A stretch of DNA of 9,539 bases from Syntrophobacterales bacterium. Lineage in GTDB: Bacteria; Desulfobacterota; Syntrophobacteria; BM002. The position numbers were made by a program, and so were the translations under genes. Position 1 is the stretch's first letter. Each line of letters begins with the position of its first letter. The DNA is taken from NCBI GenBank assembly GCA_030613915.1, contig JAUWKY010000052.1:1-9539 (forward strand), given 5' to 3'. Below are positions 1 to 5,262 of the stretch, piece by piece. Under the pieces are notes generated by a model, which was not told the origin of the DNA, made no database searches, and saw nothing but the letters and a program-made list of their open reading frames with translations.

Positions 1-11
1 TAGAATCAAGG

Positions 12-49
12 CCGTGGGCAGACTCAACTGCCTGCGGTTTTTTCTTTTC
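12..49 (+). terminator. Intrinsic terminator of the upstream (out-of-window) unit
   Basis: A 10-bp stem is formed by 12-21 and 28-37 (with two G-U pairs), closed by a 6-base ACTCAA loop and followed directly by a T-rich tract at 38-49. This is the classic form of a rho-independent terminator reading on the plus strand. It separates the liv cluster from whatever gene ends to the left of the window. Confidence 0.8.
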
Positions 50-50
50 T

Positions 51-82
51 AAAAAGGCCGCAACGAGGAAGCGGCTTTTTTT
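51..82. terminator. Second, probably bidirectional, intrinsic terminator
   Basis: GCCGC at 57-61 pairs with GCGGC at 71-75. The stem is extended by A5 (51-55) against a T-run (76-82), with a 9-base loop between. The A-run on one side and the T-run on the other mean the hairpin could terminate transcription from either direction. It follows the first terminator by one base, so the two act in tandem and insulate the cluster strongly from the left. Confidence 0.7.
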
Positions 83-140
83 GTTGGGGTGTTGTAGCAA
101 GGGGTGTTTTTTCTGGCGCTCAGAGTCATATGTGCCAAGA

Positions 141-161
141 ACCGAATATTTGGTATTGACA
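141..161 (+). promoter_or_regulatory. Imperfect palindrome next to a TTGACA box: possible operator and -35
   Basis: Positions 141-154 (ACCGAATATTTGGT) form a 14-bp palindrome with a single mismatched pair. One base later a perfect TTGACA lies at 156-161. I cannot find a good -10 box 16-18 bases downstream of it, so the promoter assignment is weak. The palindrome is a reasonable candidate repressor site for the liv cluster because this is the only region between the upstream terminators and livK. Confidence 0.25.
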
Positions 162-186
162 AAAATCAACAAAAGGGAGAAAGGAG

Positions 187-240
187 GTGACACCTCAATT
201 AGAGTTTTGGGGTGAGAGACAAGGATATAATTTGATCTAA
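187..240 (+). CDS. Possible 17-codon leader ORF upstream of livK
   Basis: A GTG at 187 is preceded by GGGAG (175-179, 7 bases away) and opens a frame VTPQLEFWGERQGYNLI ending with TAA at 238-240. The stop touches the livK ribosome binding site, so coupling is conceivable. The peptide has adjacent Phe-Trp and a Tyr, suggestive for a cluster that handles aromatic 2-oxoacids. Against it: the start is not ATG; it sits inside a small inverted repeat (184-188 with 192-196); there is no terminator between the stop and livK to make classical attenuation; and a TATAAT at 226-231, if it is the real -10, would place the transcription start downstream of this frame. Treat as a hypothesis. Confidence 0.15.
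   Translation: MTPQLEFWGERQGYNLI
226..231 (+). promoter_or_regulatory. TATAAT box upstream of livK (weak promoter candidate)
   Basis: A perfect TATAAT occurs at 226-231, about 25 bases before the livK ATG. It would give a very short leader starting near 238. No convincing -35 hexamer lies 16-18 bases upstream (the region reads roughly AGTTTT) and there is no TG extension, so an activator would probably be needed if it is used at all. Confidence 0.25.
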
Positions 241-255
241 AAGGAGGGAACGTTT

Positions 256-1416
256 ATGAAGATCAAGGGAAGAGCGATATGGATAGCGCTGATATTGATA
301 GTCTCACTTGCTTTGGTATTTTCGTGCACTAAGGAAAAAGAGCCGTACAAGGTGGGTGCTGTTTTCTCAGTCACCGGTCGGACTTCATTCCTGGGTGAGC
401 CTGAAAAAAAGACAGCCGTGATGATCGCCGAGGCAATAAACAAAGTCGGTGGGATCAACGGACATCCTCTGGAGCTCGTGATCTATGATGACGAGAGCGA
501 CGAGACCAAAGCCGTTCTCGCAGTAAAACGGCTCCTTAAAAAAGACAAGGTGCCTGTAATCATCGGTCCCAGCCTCAGTGGGAACACTTTGGCGGTGGTC
601 AAGATTATGAACGATGCAAAAGTGCCGTTGGTTTCCGCTGCCGCCAGCAACAAGATTGTAACCCCGGTGGTGGATCGCAAGTGGATCTTCAAGGTACCGC
701 AGTCAGATACCCATGCGGTTGAAAAGGTTTATGACCATCTATTGAAAAATGGGATTAACAAGATTGCCATTATGAGCGTTTCCACCGGATTCGGTGCTAG
801 CGGGCGGGAAGAGTTGCTGCGATTGGCTCCTCAGGTGGGTATCGAAATAGTGGCCGACGAGCGCTATGGCCCCAAAGACACCGACATCACCGCCCAACTC
901 ACCCGTATTCGCGGCACAGACGCTCAGGCCATTGTCAACTGGTCCGTGGGACCAACCCAGGTTCTGGCCGTGAAGAACTGGCATGATCTAGGGATGACGA
1001 GTATCCCATTCTATCAGAGCCATGGCTTTGGTAGTCGCAAGAACATTAAATTGGCAGGCGGTGCCGCTGAAGGTGTCTTCTGTCCTCTGGGACGCGTTAA
1101 TATTCCGGACCTGGTGCCGGCTGACCATCCCCAGAAAAAAATCATTGAGATATACAATAAGGCCTACCAGGAGAAGTACAATGAGCCCCTGTCTTCGTTT
1201 GGTGGCCATGGCTGGGATGCCCTTAACCTGGTGATCGATGCCTTGAAAGCCGTAGGACCGGATTCAGCCAAAATAAGGGACTACATCGAAAACCGTACCA
1301 ACTTTATCGGTCAACATGGTGTTTTCAATTTCTCCCCTACCGATCATAATGGACTCACCAAAGAGGCATTTGAAATGGTAGTGGTGAAGGACGGCGATTG
1401 GGCCTTAGCTCCGTAG
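256..1416 (+). CDS. livK: Branched-chain-amino-acid-type ABC transporter substrate-binding protein (LivK-like)
   Basis: This is the extracytoplasmic receptor of the ABC importer encoded downstream; it captures the substrate and delivers it to LivHM. The 386-aa length and the opening KVGAVFSVTG followed by NKVGGINGHPLELVIYDDE (about residues 62-80) are typical of the type I periplasmic binding fold (Peripla_BP_6). The residues around S106-S108 (GPSLSGNT) and S127-S131 (SAAAS) match the positions that grip the ligand amino and carboxyl groups in LIV-binding proteins. The N-terminus has positive charges, a hydrophobic core and VFSC, so C24 may be a lipidated cysteine; the F at -2 is atypical. 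The ATG at 256 has an excellent AGGAGG at 242-247, 8 bases away, the strongest ribosome site in the cluster. Substrate cannot be read from sequence: the neighbours point to aromatic compounds rather than Leu/Ile/Val. Confidence 0.93.
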   Translation: MKIKGRAIWIALILIVSLALVFSCTKEKEPYKVGAVFSVTGRTSFLGEPEKKTAVMIAEAINKVGGINGHPLELVIYDDESDETKAVLAVKRLLKKDKVPVIIGPSLSGNTLAVVKIMNDAKVPLVSAAASNKIVTPVVDRKWIFKVPQSDTHAVEKVYDHLLKNGINKIAIMSVSTGFGASGREELLRLAPQVGIEIVADERYGPKDTDITAQLTRIRGTDAQAIVNWSVGPTQVLAVKNWHDLGMTSIPFYQSHGFGSRKNIKLAGGAAEGVFCPLGRVNIPDLVPADHPQKKIIEIYNKAYQEKYNEPLSSFGGHGWDALNLVIDALKAVGPDSAKIRDYIENRTNFIGQHGVFNFSPTDHNGLTKEAFEMVVVKDGDWALAP

Positions 1417-1441
1417 ATTCTGTCACTGTTGTTATAGTAAT

Positions 1442-1482
1442 GAAAGCCTCTCCGGTGGTTCTACCCGGGGAGGCTTTCTGTT
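1442..1482 (+). terminator. Strong livK-livH intergenic hairpin (partial terminator or 3' mRNA stabiliser)
   Basis: A 14-bp stem (1442-1455 with 1465-1478, one G-U pair) encloses a 9-base loop. The T-rich tail is short and interrupted (TTTC then TGTT). Such a hairpin after a binding-protein gene usually lets some transcripts end or protects the upstream mRNA, so that the receptor is made in excess over the membrane proteins. That role is inferred from position, by analogy with other binding-protein-dependent operons. Confidence 0.6.
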
Positions 1483-1520
1483 GACGCTCGCTTCGATCTC
1501 CATCATGGTGTGAGATTTTA

Positions 1521-2429
1521 TTGGACATGACAAAGATTACTCTTACAGGGCAGCTCATTCAGTACCTTTTCACAGGGGTCACCGTGGGAAGCATTTACGC
1601 CATGGTGGCCGTGGGTTTTAATATCATCTATAACGTTACAGATATAATCAACTTCGCCCAGGGTGAATTTGTCATGTTGGGCGGACTCATCATGGTCTTT
1701 TTCACGGTTACCGCGAAACTACCACTCCCATTGGCTTTTGTTTTAACAGTTGCGGCGGTCACTGGCGTGGGGGTGCTGATGGAGCGCTTTACCATTAACC
1801 CACTTAAGAATGCCTCCGTATTGACAATGATCATCGTCACCATTGCTGTTTCCATCCTCTTTAAAGGGATTGCCATGTTCGTCTGGGGCAAGGATCCGTA
1901 TATTTTTCCGCCCTTCAGCGGAAGCAAACCATTGTTCTTCTACGGAGCTGCTATTCAAACCCAGGCTCTCTGGGTCCTGTTTATGACAGCAGTGATGGTT
2001 GTGCTGATGACCATCTTTTACAAGAAGACACGGTATGGTAAGGCCATGTTGGCGTGTGCCGACAATCCGGAGGCAGCCCGCTTGGTAGGCATTAAAGTTA
2101 ACATCATGATCTTGATCTCTTTTGCCCTGAGCGCGGCCATAGGTGCAGTTGCTGGAGCCGTCATTACCCCCATATCTCTGATGGAGTATGACCGGGGCGC
2201 ACTCCTAGCCTTAAAAGGTTTTGGTGCCGCGGTGTTGGGTGGCTTGGGGAGTTTTTACGGGGCCGTGGTGGCTGGTATTTTTCTGGGAATTATTGAATCC
2301 ATGTGTGCTGGCTTGGTGTCTTCCGGCTACAAGGATGCGGTAGCGCTTATTTTACTGCTTTTGGTGCTCTATGTCCGTCCCAGTGGTTTGTTTGGCAATG
2401 TGGAAGCCAGCAAGATAAAAGAGTTTTGA
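1521..2429 (+). CDS. livH: Branched-chain-amino-acid-type ABC transporter permease (LivH-like)
   Basis: LivH is one of two inner-membrane subunits that form the translocation channel with LivM. The protein is very hydrophobic with about eight membrane segments. It has the family's N-terminal GSIYAMVAVGFNIIYN and NFAQGEF region (about residues 23-50), the NPEAARLVGIKV loop in the middle and the GFGAAVLGGLGS stretch (about 233-244) that contacts the ATPases. It belongs to the BPD_transp_2 family and the 300-aa length is normal. The frame can start at TTG 1521 or at ATG 1527, two codons later. The weak GAG at 1512-1514 is 6 bases from the TTG and 12 from the ATG, so TTG is possible; ATG is the conservative choice. 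The gene follows the livK hairpin by about 40 bases. Confidence 0.93.
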   Translation: MDMTKITLTGQLIQYLFTGVTVGSIYAMVAVGFNIIYNVTDIINFAQGEFVMLGGLIMVFFTVTAKLPLPLAFVLTVAAVTGVGVLMERFTINPLKNASVLTMIIVTIAVSILFKGIAMFVWGKDPYIFPPFSGSKPLFFYGAAIQTQALWVLFMTAVMVVLMTIFYKKTRYGKAMLACADNPEAARLVGIKVNIMILISFALSAAIGAVAGAVITPISLMEYDRGALLALKGFGAAVLGGLGSFYGAVVAGIFLGIIESMCAGLVSSGYKDAVALILLLLVLYVRPSGLFGNVEASKIKEF

Positions 2430-2434
2430 GATTG

Positions 2435-2476
2435 TTTAGCCGGTTGACCGGTTCATTACCGGCCAAACCGGCTAAA
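2435..2476 (+). promoter_or_regulatory. Long hairpin between livH and livM built from CCGGT/ACCGG blocks
   Basis: TTTAGCCGGTT at 2435-2445 pairs perfectly with AACCGGCTAAA at 2466-2476 (11 bp). Inside, CCGGT at 2448-2452 pairs with ACCGG at 2458-2462 around a TCATT loop. There is no T-run after it, so it is not an intrinsic terminator. It lies in the 63- to 69-base gap before livM and could stabilise or process the mRNA. The repeated internal CCGG palindromes also resemble dispersed REP-like elements; only a genome search can tell. Confidence 0.6.
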
Positions 2477-2492
2477 TCCCTAACTTGATACT

Positions 2493-3455
2493 TTGGACAT
2501 GCGATCATCCAATCGAAAAGCCCTTCTGGGGCTGACTCTCTTTCTTATCCTGTTTCCGGTGGTGGCCATGAATGTGACGGCAATCGGCCACTATCTGGAC
2601 ATCATGATATTTGTGGGGATCTACTGTCTGATAAACATGGGCCTCAGTTTGCTCATGGGCTACGCCGGTCAGATCTCTCTTGGGCACGCGGCCTTTTTTG
2701 GTCTGGGAGCCTATACTTCGGGAATACTCTGTACAAAGTTCTCCATGTCGCCTTGGCTGGCAATGGTTGCGGGCGTTGGAATTACAGGGCTGGTGGCCTA
2801 CATTGTGGGAGTGCCATCCCTGAAATTGAAAGGACACTATTTGGCCATGGCAACCCTGGGTTTTGGGGTTATCGTCCAAATCTTTTTCAATGAGGAAGTG
2901 AGCCTTACCGGTGGGCCTTCTGGGTTTTCGGACATCCCAGGATTATCCATTCTGGGGTTTAGTCTCGACAATGACCTCTGTTACTACATACTCGTGTGGT
3001 TTCTGGTGCTGCTGACCTTAATCTTTTCTCTCAATGTGATCCACTCCCGCATTGGTCGAGCCCTGCGCTCTTTGCACGACAGTGAAGTGGCTGCGGATGC
3101 CATGGGTGTTGAAACCTCAAGGTACAAGATCATCATTTTTGTATTGAGTGGAGTGTATGCTTCTATTGCCGGCAGTCTCTACACTCACTATGTGGGTTTC
3201 TTGAGCCCTAGTTCTTTTGATTTCTTTCTTTCGATAAAATTGGTAATGATGGTTGTGGTGGGCGGCATGCATAACATCTGGGGAGCACTGCTCGGCACGT
3301 GGCTACTGACTTTTCTGGGTTACGAATGGCTGCATGTATTCCGTGACTTTGATATTCTTGTTTATGGTGCTATTCTCCTCGGTGTTGTAATGTTTTTGCC
3401 CGATGGACTGGTTGCCCTGGTGCCGCGAATGTCCCGTGTTTGGAAACGAGGTTGA
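2493..3455 (+). CDS. livM: Branched-chain-amino-acid-type ABC transporter permease (LivM-like)
   Basis: LivM is the second channel-forming inner-membrane subunit and pairs with LivH. Hydrophobic segments run through the whole protein (about nine or ten). Diagnostic stretches are GYAGQISLGHAAFFGLGAY (residues 56-74), PSLKLKGHYLAMATLGF shortly after, the LTGGPSG loop, and VVVGGMHNIWGALLG (about 254-268), the ATPase-facing region. The 318-320-aa length is normal for the family. Two starts are possible, TTG 2493 or ATG 2499, and neither has a recognisable Shine-Dalgarno sequence; ATG is preferred. The start context TTGGACATG is identical to that of livH. It ends 40 bases before livG. Confidence 0.93.
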   Translation: MDMRSSNRKALLGLTLFLILFPVVAMNVTAIGHYLDIMIFVGIYCLINMGLSLLMGYAGQISLGHAAFFGLGAYTSGILCTKFSMSPWLAMVAGVGITGLVAYIVGVPSLKLKGHYLAMATLGFGVIVQIFFNEEVSLTGGPSGFSDIPGLSILGFSLDNDLCYYILVWFLVLLTLIFSLNVIHSRIGRALRSLHDSEVAADAMGVETSRYKIIIFVLSGVYASIAGSLYTHYVGFLSPSSFDFFLSIKLVMMVVVGGMHNIWGALLGTWLLTFLGYEWLHVFRDFDILVYGAILLGVVMFLPDGLVALVPRMSRVWKRG

Positions 3456-3495
3456 GGCACTGATTTTTAACCCCTCCTTTGATGAAAAAAGTTAG

Positions 3496-4290
3496 ATGAA
3501 TACCGAAAGTTCCCCTGTTTTCCTCCACGTAGAGAACCTGGAAAAGTCTTTTGGCGGCGTCCAGGCCTTGAAGGGCCTCAGCTTCAAGGTGCCTCAAGGG
3601 ATCATCAAGGCGATCATTGGACCGAATGGGGCGGGGAAGACCACGCTGTTCAATGTGATCACCGGTATTTTACCCCCAAATGGTGGAGCTATTGCCCTGA
3701 ATGGTATTTCCATTGAAGGTCGCAAGGCTCGAGAGATCGCTCGGCTGGGTGTATCCCGCACCTTTCAAAACGTTGAAGTGTTTGGTCGCATGACTGTTCT
3801 GGAAAATGTGATGGTGGGAAGGCATATCCAGAGTCGAGCCGGAATTATCAGCACCGGCTTTAGACTGCCAGGAATGCGTCGGGAAGAGCGACAGATCCGG
3901 GAAAACGCGATGCAACATCTCACATTCGTCGGGCTGGAGAACAGAGCAACGGAGTTGGCTGGTAATCTGCCACTGGGGGAACAAAAGCTGCTTGAGGTGG
4001 CGCGGGCGCTGGCCACTGACCCAAAAATGCTGTTGCTGGATGAGCCTGCTGGAGGACTCAATACCAGGGAGACTGAGGGGTTGGCGGCTTTGATCCACCG
4101 AATTCTCGAACAGGGGATTACAGTTGTGCTGGTTGAACATGACATGAATTTGGTAATGGATATTTCTGATGAGATTATGGTCATGAATTTTGGTGAGAAG
4201 ATTGCGGAGGGCAAACCGAAACAGATAAAGAATGATCCCCTGGTGATTGAGGCTTATCTGGGGGAAGAGGTAGATTACTCCGATCTCTAG
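3496..4290 (+). CDS. livG: Branched-chain-amino-acid-type ABC transporter ATP-binding protein (LivG-like)
   Basis: One of the two cytoplasmic ATPases that drive the LivHM channel. At 264 aa it has the LivG length, longer than LivF. The Walker A motif GPNGAGKTT is at residues 42-50, the Walker B ends at D182-E183 (LLLDEPAGGLN), and the switch histidine is H215 (VEHDMNLVM). The ABC signature is LPLGEQ at 158-163, a variant of the LSYGQQ form common in LivG: the central Gly and final Gln are kept. The C-terminal VIEAYLGEE tail is typical of the family and contacts the permease. The ATG at 3496 has no clear Shine-Dalgarno sequence; the bases upstream are instead pyrimidine-rich (CCCCTCCTTT at 3471-3480), so translation may depend on the upstream gene. 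Confidence 0.94.
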   Translation: MNTESSPVFLHVENLEKSFGGVQALKGLSFKVPQGIIKAIIGPNGAGKTTLFNVITGILPPNGGAIALNGISIEGRKAREIARLGVSRTFQNVEVFGRMTVLENVMVGRHIQSRAGIISTGFRLPGMRREERQIRENAMQHLTFVGLENRATELAGNLPLGEQKLLEVARALATDPKMLLLDEPAGGLNTRETEGLAALIHRILEQGITVVLVEHDMNLVMDISDEIMVMNFGEKIAEGKPKQIKNDPLVIEAYLGEEVDYSDL

Positions 4291-4292
4291 CA

Positions 4293-4311
4293 CGAAGCGC
4301 ATTGCGCTTCG
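4293..4311 (+). promoter_or_regulatory. Perfect 8-bp hairpin just after livG
   Basis: CGAAGCGC at 4293-4300 and GCGCTTCG at 4304-4311 are perfect inverted repeats around ATT, starting two bases after the livG stop. No T-run follows, so it is more likely an mRNA-stabilising or processing hairpin than a terminator. It opens the repeat-rich 173-base livG-livF gap. Confidence 0.55.
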
Positions 4312-4327
4312 CGCTGGGCACTAGTCA

Positions 4328-4355
4328 GCGGGCAGCGGGCAGCTAGCAGCAGGCA
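4328..4355. repeat. Tandem heptamer array A (four units, consensus GCGGGCA)
   Basis: Four head-to-tail 7-base units fill exactly 28 bases. Units 1 and 2 are identical GCGGGCA; unit 3 differs at two positions and unit 4 at one. The preceding CTAGTCA (4321-4327) may be a decayed fifth unit. The array is non-coding and lies between livG and livF. Its 7-base period resembles the short tandemly repeated repetitive (STRR) elements described in cyanobacteria. Confidence 0.75.
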
Positions 4356-4373
4356 GAAATAAATTTTCTAACT

Positions 4374-4401
4374 CCTGACACCTGACACCTGAAACCTGAC
4401 T
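4374..4401. repeat. Tandem heptamer array B (four units, consensus CCTGACA)
   Basis: Four further 7-base units, again exactly 28 bases, follow array A after an AT-rich 18-base spacer (4356-4373). Units 1 and 2 are identical; units 3 and 4 each differ at one position. The unit sequence is different from array A but the period and copy number are the same. The remaining 62 bases before livF show nothing more than a weak GGTGG ribosome site. Confidence 0.8.
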
Positions 4402-4463
4402 TCTTGCTTTTACTCACTAATGGATAGTCTTACTTGTGCTCTGCAAACCGGGTGGATTGATAG

Positions 4464-5192
4464 ATGTTAACCCTAAAGAGTGTCCATACATACTACGGTA
4501 ACATCCACGCCCTGAAGGGCGTGTCTCTTCATGTGAACCAAGGCGAAATAGTGACCCTAATAGGCGCCAACGGCGCCGGGAAGACCACGGTTTTGAATAC
4601 AATTTCTGCAATTACTCCCGCCAGCCGGGGCTCCATTGCCTTTGAAGGTCAGGACATTACTCGAATGCCAGCCGAGCAAATCGTCCGCTGCGGTATTTCG
4701 CACGTACCCGAGGGACGCAAGATTTTCGCCACCCTCAGCTTGCGAGACAATCTTGAGATGGGTGGATTTATCCGTCGGAACAGAGGGGACGTACTGGCAG
4801 ATATGGAGTATTTTAAAGAGAAATTTCCCATTCTTGCTGGCCGCTGGAACCAGATGGCTGGTACGCTGAGCGGTGGCGAACAACAAGTGTTGGCAATCAC
4901 TCGAGCCCTTATGGCTCGGCCCAAGCTTCTTATTCTTGACGAGCCTTCCATGGGGCTTTCGCCGCTGCTTGTGAAGGAAACCTTTAAAATCATTAAAACA
5001 TTGCGCGAGGAGGGAACCACTATTTTGCTGATTGAGCAGAACGCCCGAGCCGCCCTGCACATAGCAGACCGTGGCTACGTACTGGAAACAGGGAAAATGG
5101 TTCTCCAAGGGAAATGCCAGATGCTGCTCGAACATAATGAAGTAAAGCGAGCCTATTTGGGGAAGGGCTACCGGGAAGTATGGGAAGACTAA
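4464..5192 (+). CDS. livF: Branched-chain-amino-acid-type ABC transporter ATP-binding protein (LivF-like)
   Basis: The second cytoplasmic ATPase of the importer, forming a heterodimer with LivG. The 242-aa length fits LivF. The Walker A motif GANGAGKTT is at residues 34-42, followed by the family-typical GISHVPEGRKIF. The ABC signature LSGGEQQ is at 135-141, and Walker B ends at D159-E160 (LLILDEPSMGL). The switch position is Q192 (LIEQNA) in place of histidine; this Gln is the normal state in LivF proteins, so it is not a defect. The C-terminal KRAYLGKGYREVW resembles other LivF tails. The ATG at 4464 is preceded by a modest GGTGG at 4451-4455. It is separated from livG by 173 bases of repeats, unusually far for these partner genes. 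Confidence 0.94.
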   Translation: MLTLKSVHTYYGNIHALKGVSLHVNQGEIVTLIGANGAGKTTVLNTISAITPASRGSIAFEGQDITRMPAEQIVRCGISHVPEGRKIFATLSLRDNLEMGGFIRRNRGDVLADMEYFKEKFPILAGRWNQMAGTLSGGEQQVLAITRALMARPKLLILDEPSMGLSPLLVKETFKIIKTLREEGTTILLIEQNARAALHIADRGYVLETGKMVLQGKCQMLLEHNEVKRAYLGKGYREVWED

Positions 5193-5201
5193 AATCTCAA
5201 A

Positions 5202-5255
5202 GTCCGTGGACAACTGGCCCGCCTAAGGCGGAACAACGGACACTCCGACGGAGTG
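5202..5255 (+). promoter_or_regulatory. Nested hairpins in front of paaK that reach its ribosome binding site
   Basis: GTCCGT (5202-5207) pairs with ACGGAC (5236-5241), enclosing an inner stem CCGCC/GGCGG (5219-5223 with 5227-5231, TAA loop). Directly after, CACTCC (5241-5246) pairs with GGAGTG (5250-5255) around GAC. This last stem contains a GGAG located 9 bases before the paaK ATG; a second GGAGG (5256-5260) is only 2 bases from it. The folding could therefore limit ligase translation. No T-run is present, so this is not a terminator. Confidence 0.5.
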
Positions 5256-5262
5256 GGAGGCC

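Noticed and set aside
86..108. Direct repeat GGGGTGTT at 86-93 and 101-108
   Set aside because: Only eight bases, low complexity, and not linked to any recognisable element.
1481..1509. TTGACG after the livK hairpin as a -35 for an internal livH promoter
   Set aside because: No acceptable -10 hexamer lies 16-18 bases downstream (the region reads CATGGT).
3471..3480. CCCCTCCTTT before livG, matching the anti-Shine-Dalgarno end of 16S rRNA
   Set aside because: It is the complement of a ribosome site, not a ribosome site, and an eight-base match of this kind is expected by chance; no partner structure nearby is convincing.
3482..3499. Five-codon frame MKKVR whose TGA overlaps the livG ATG (ATGA overlap)
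   Set aside because: It has no Shine-Dalgarno sequence and is too short to distinguish from chance, although it could in principle couple translation to livG.
3670..4302. Long minus-strand open frames opposite livG (210 and 149 codons), and similar ones opposite livF and paaK
   Set aside because: They lie fully antisense to clearly recognised genes, have no ribosome site I can see and no family resemblance; they are by-products of the coding-strand codon pattern.
4321..4401. The heptamer arrays as a CRISPR remnant
   Set aside because: Units are 7 bases and head to tail with no spacers between them, and no cas gene is present.
5031..5042. Gln instead of the switch His in LivF as a defective ATPase
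   Set aside because: EQN at this position is the usual state in LivF-type ATPases.
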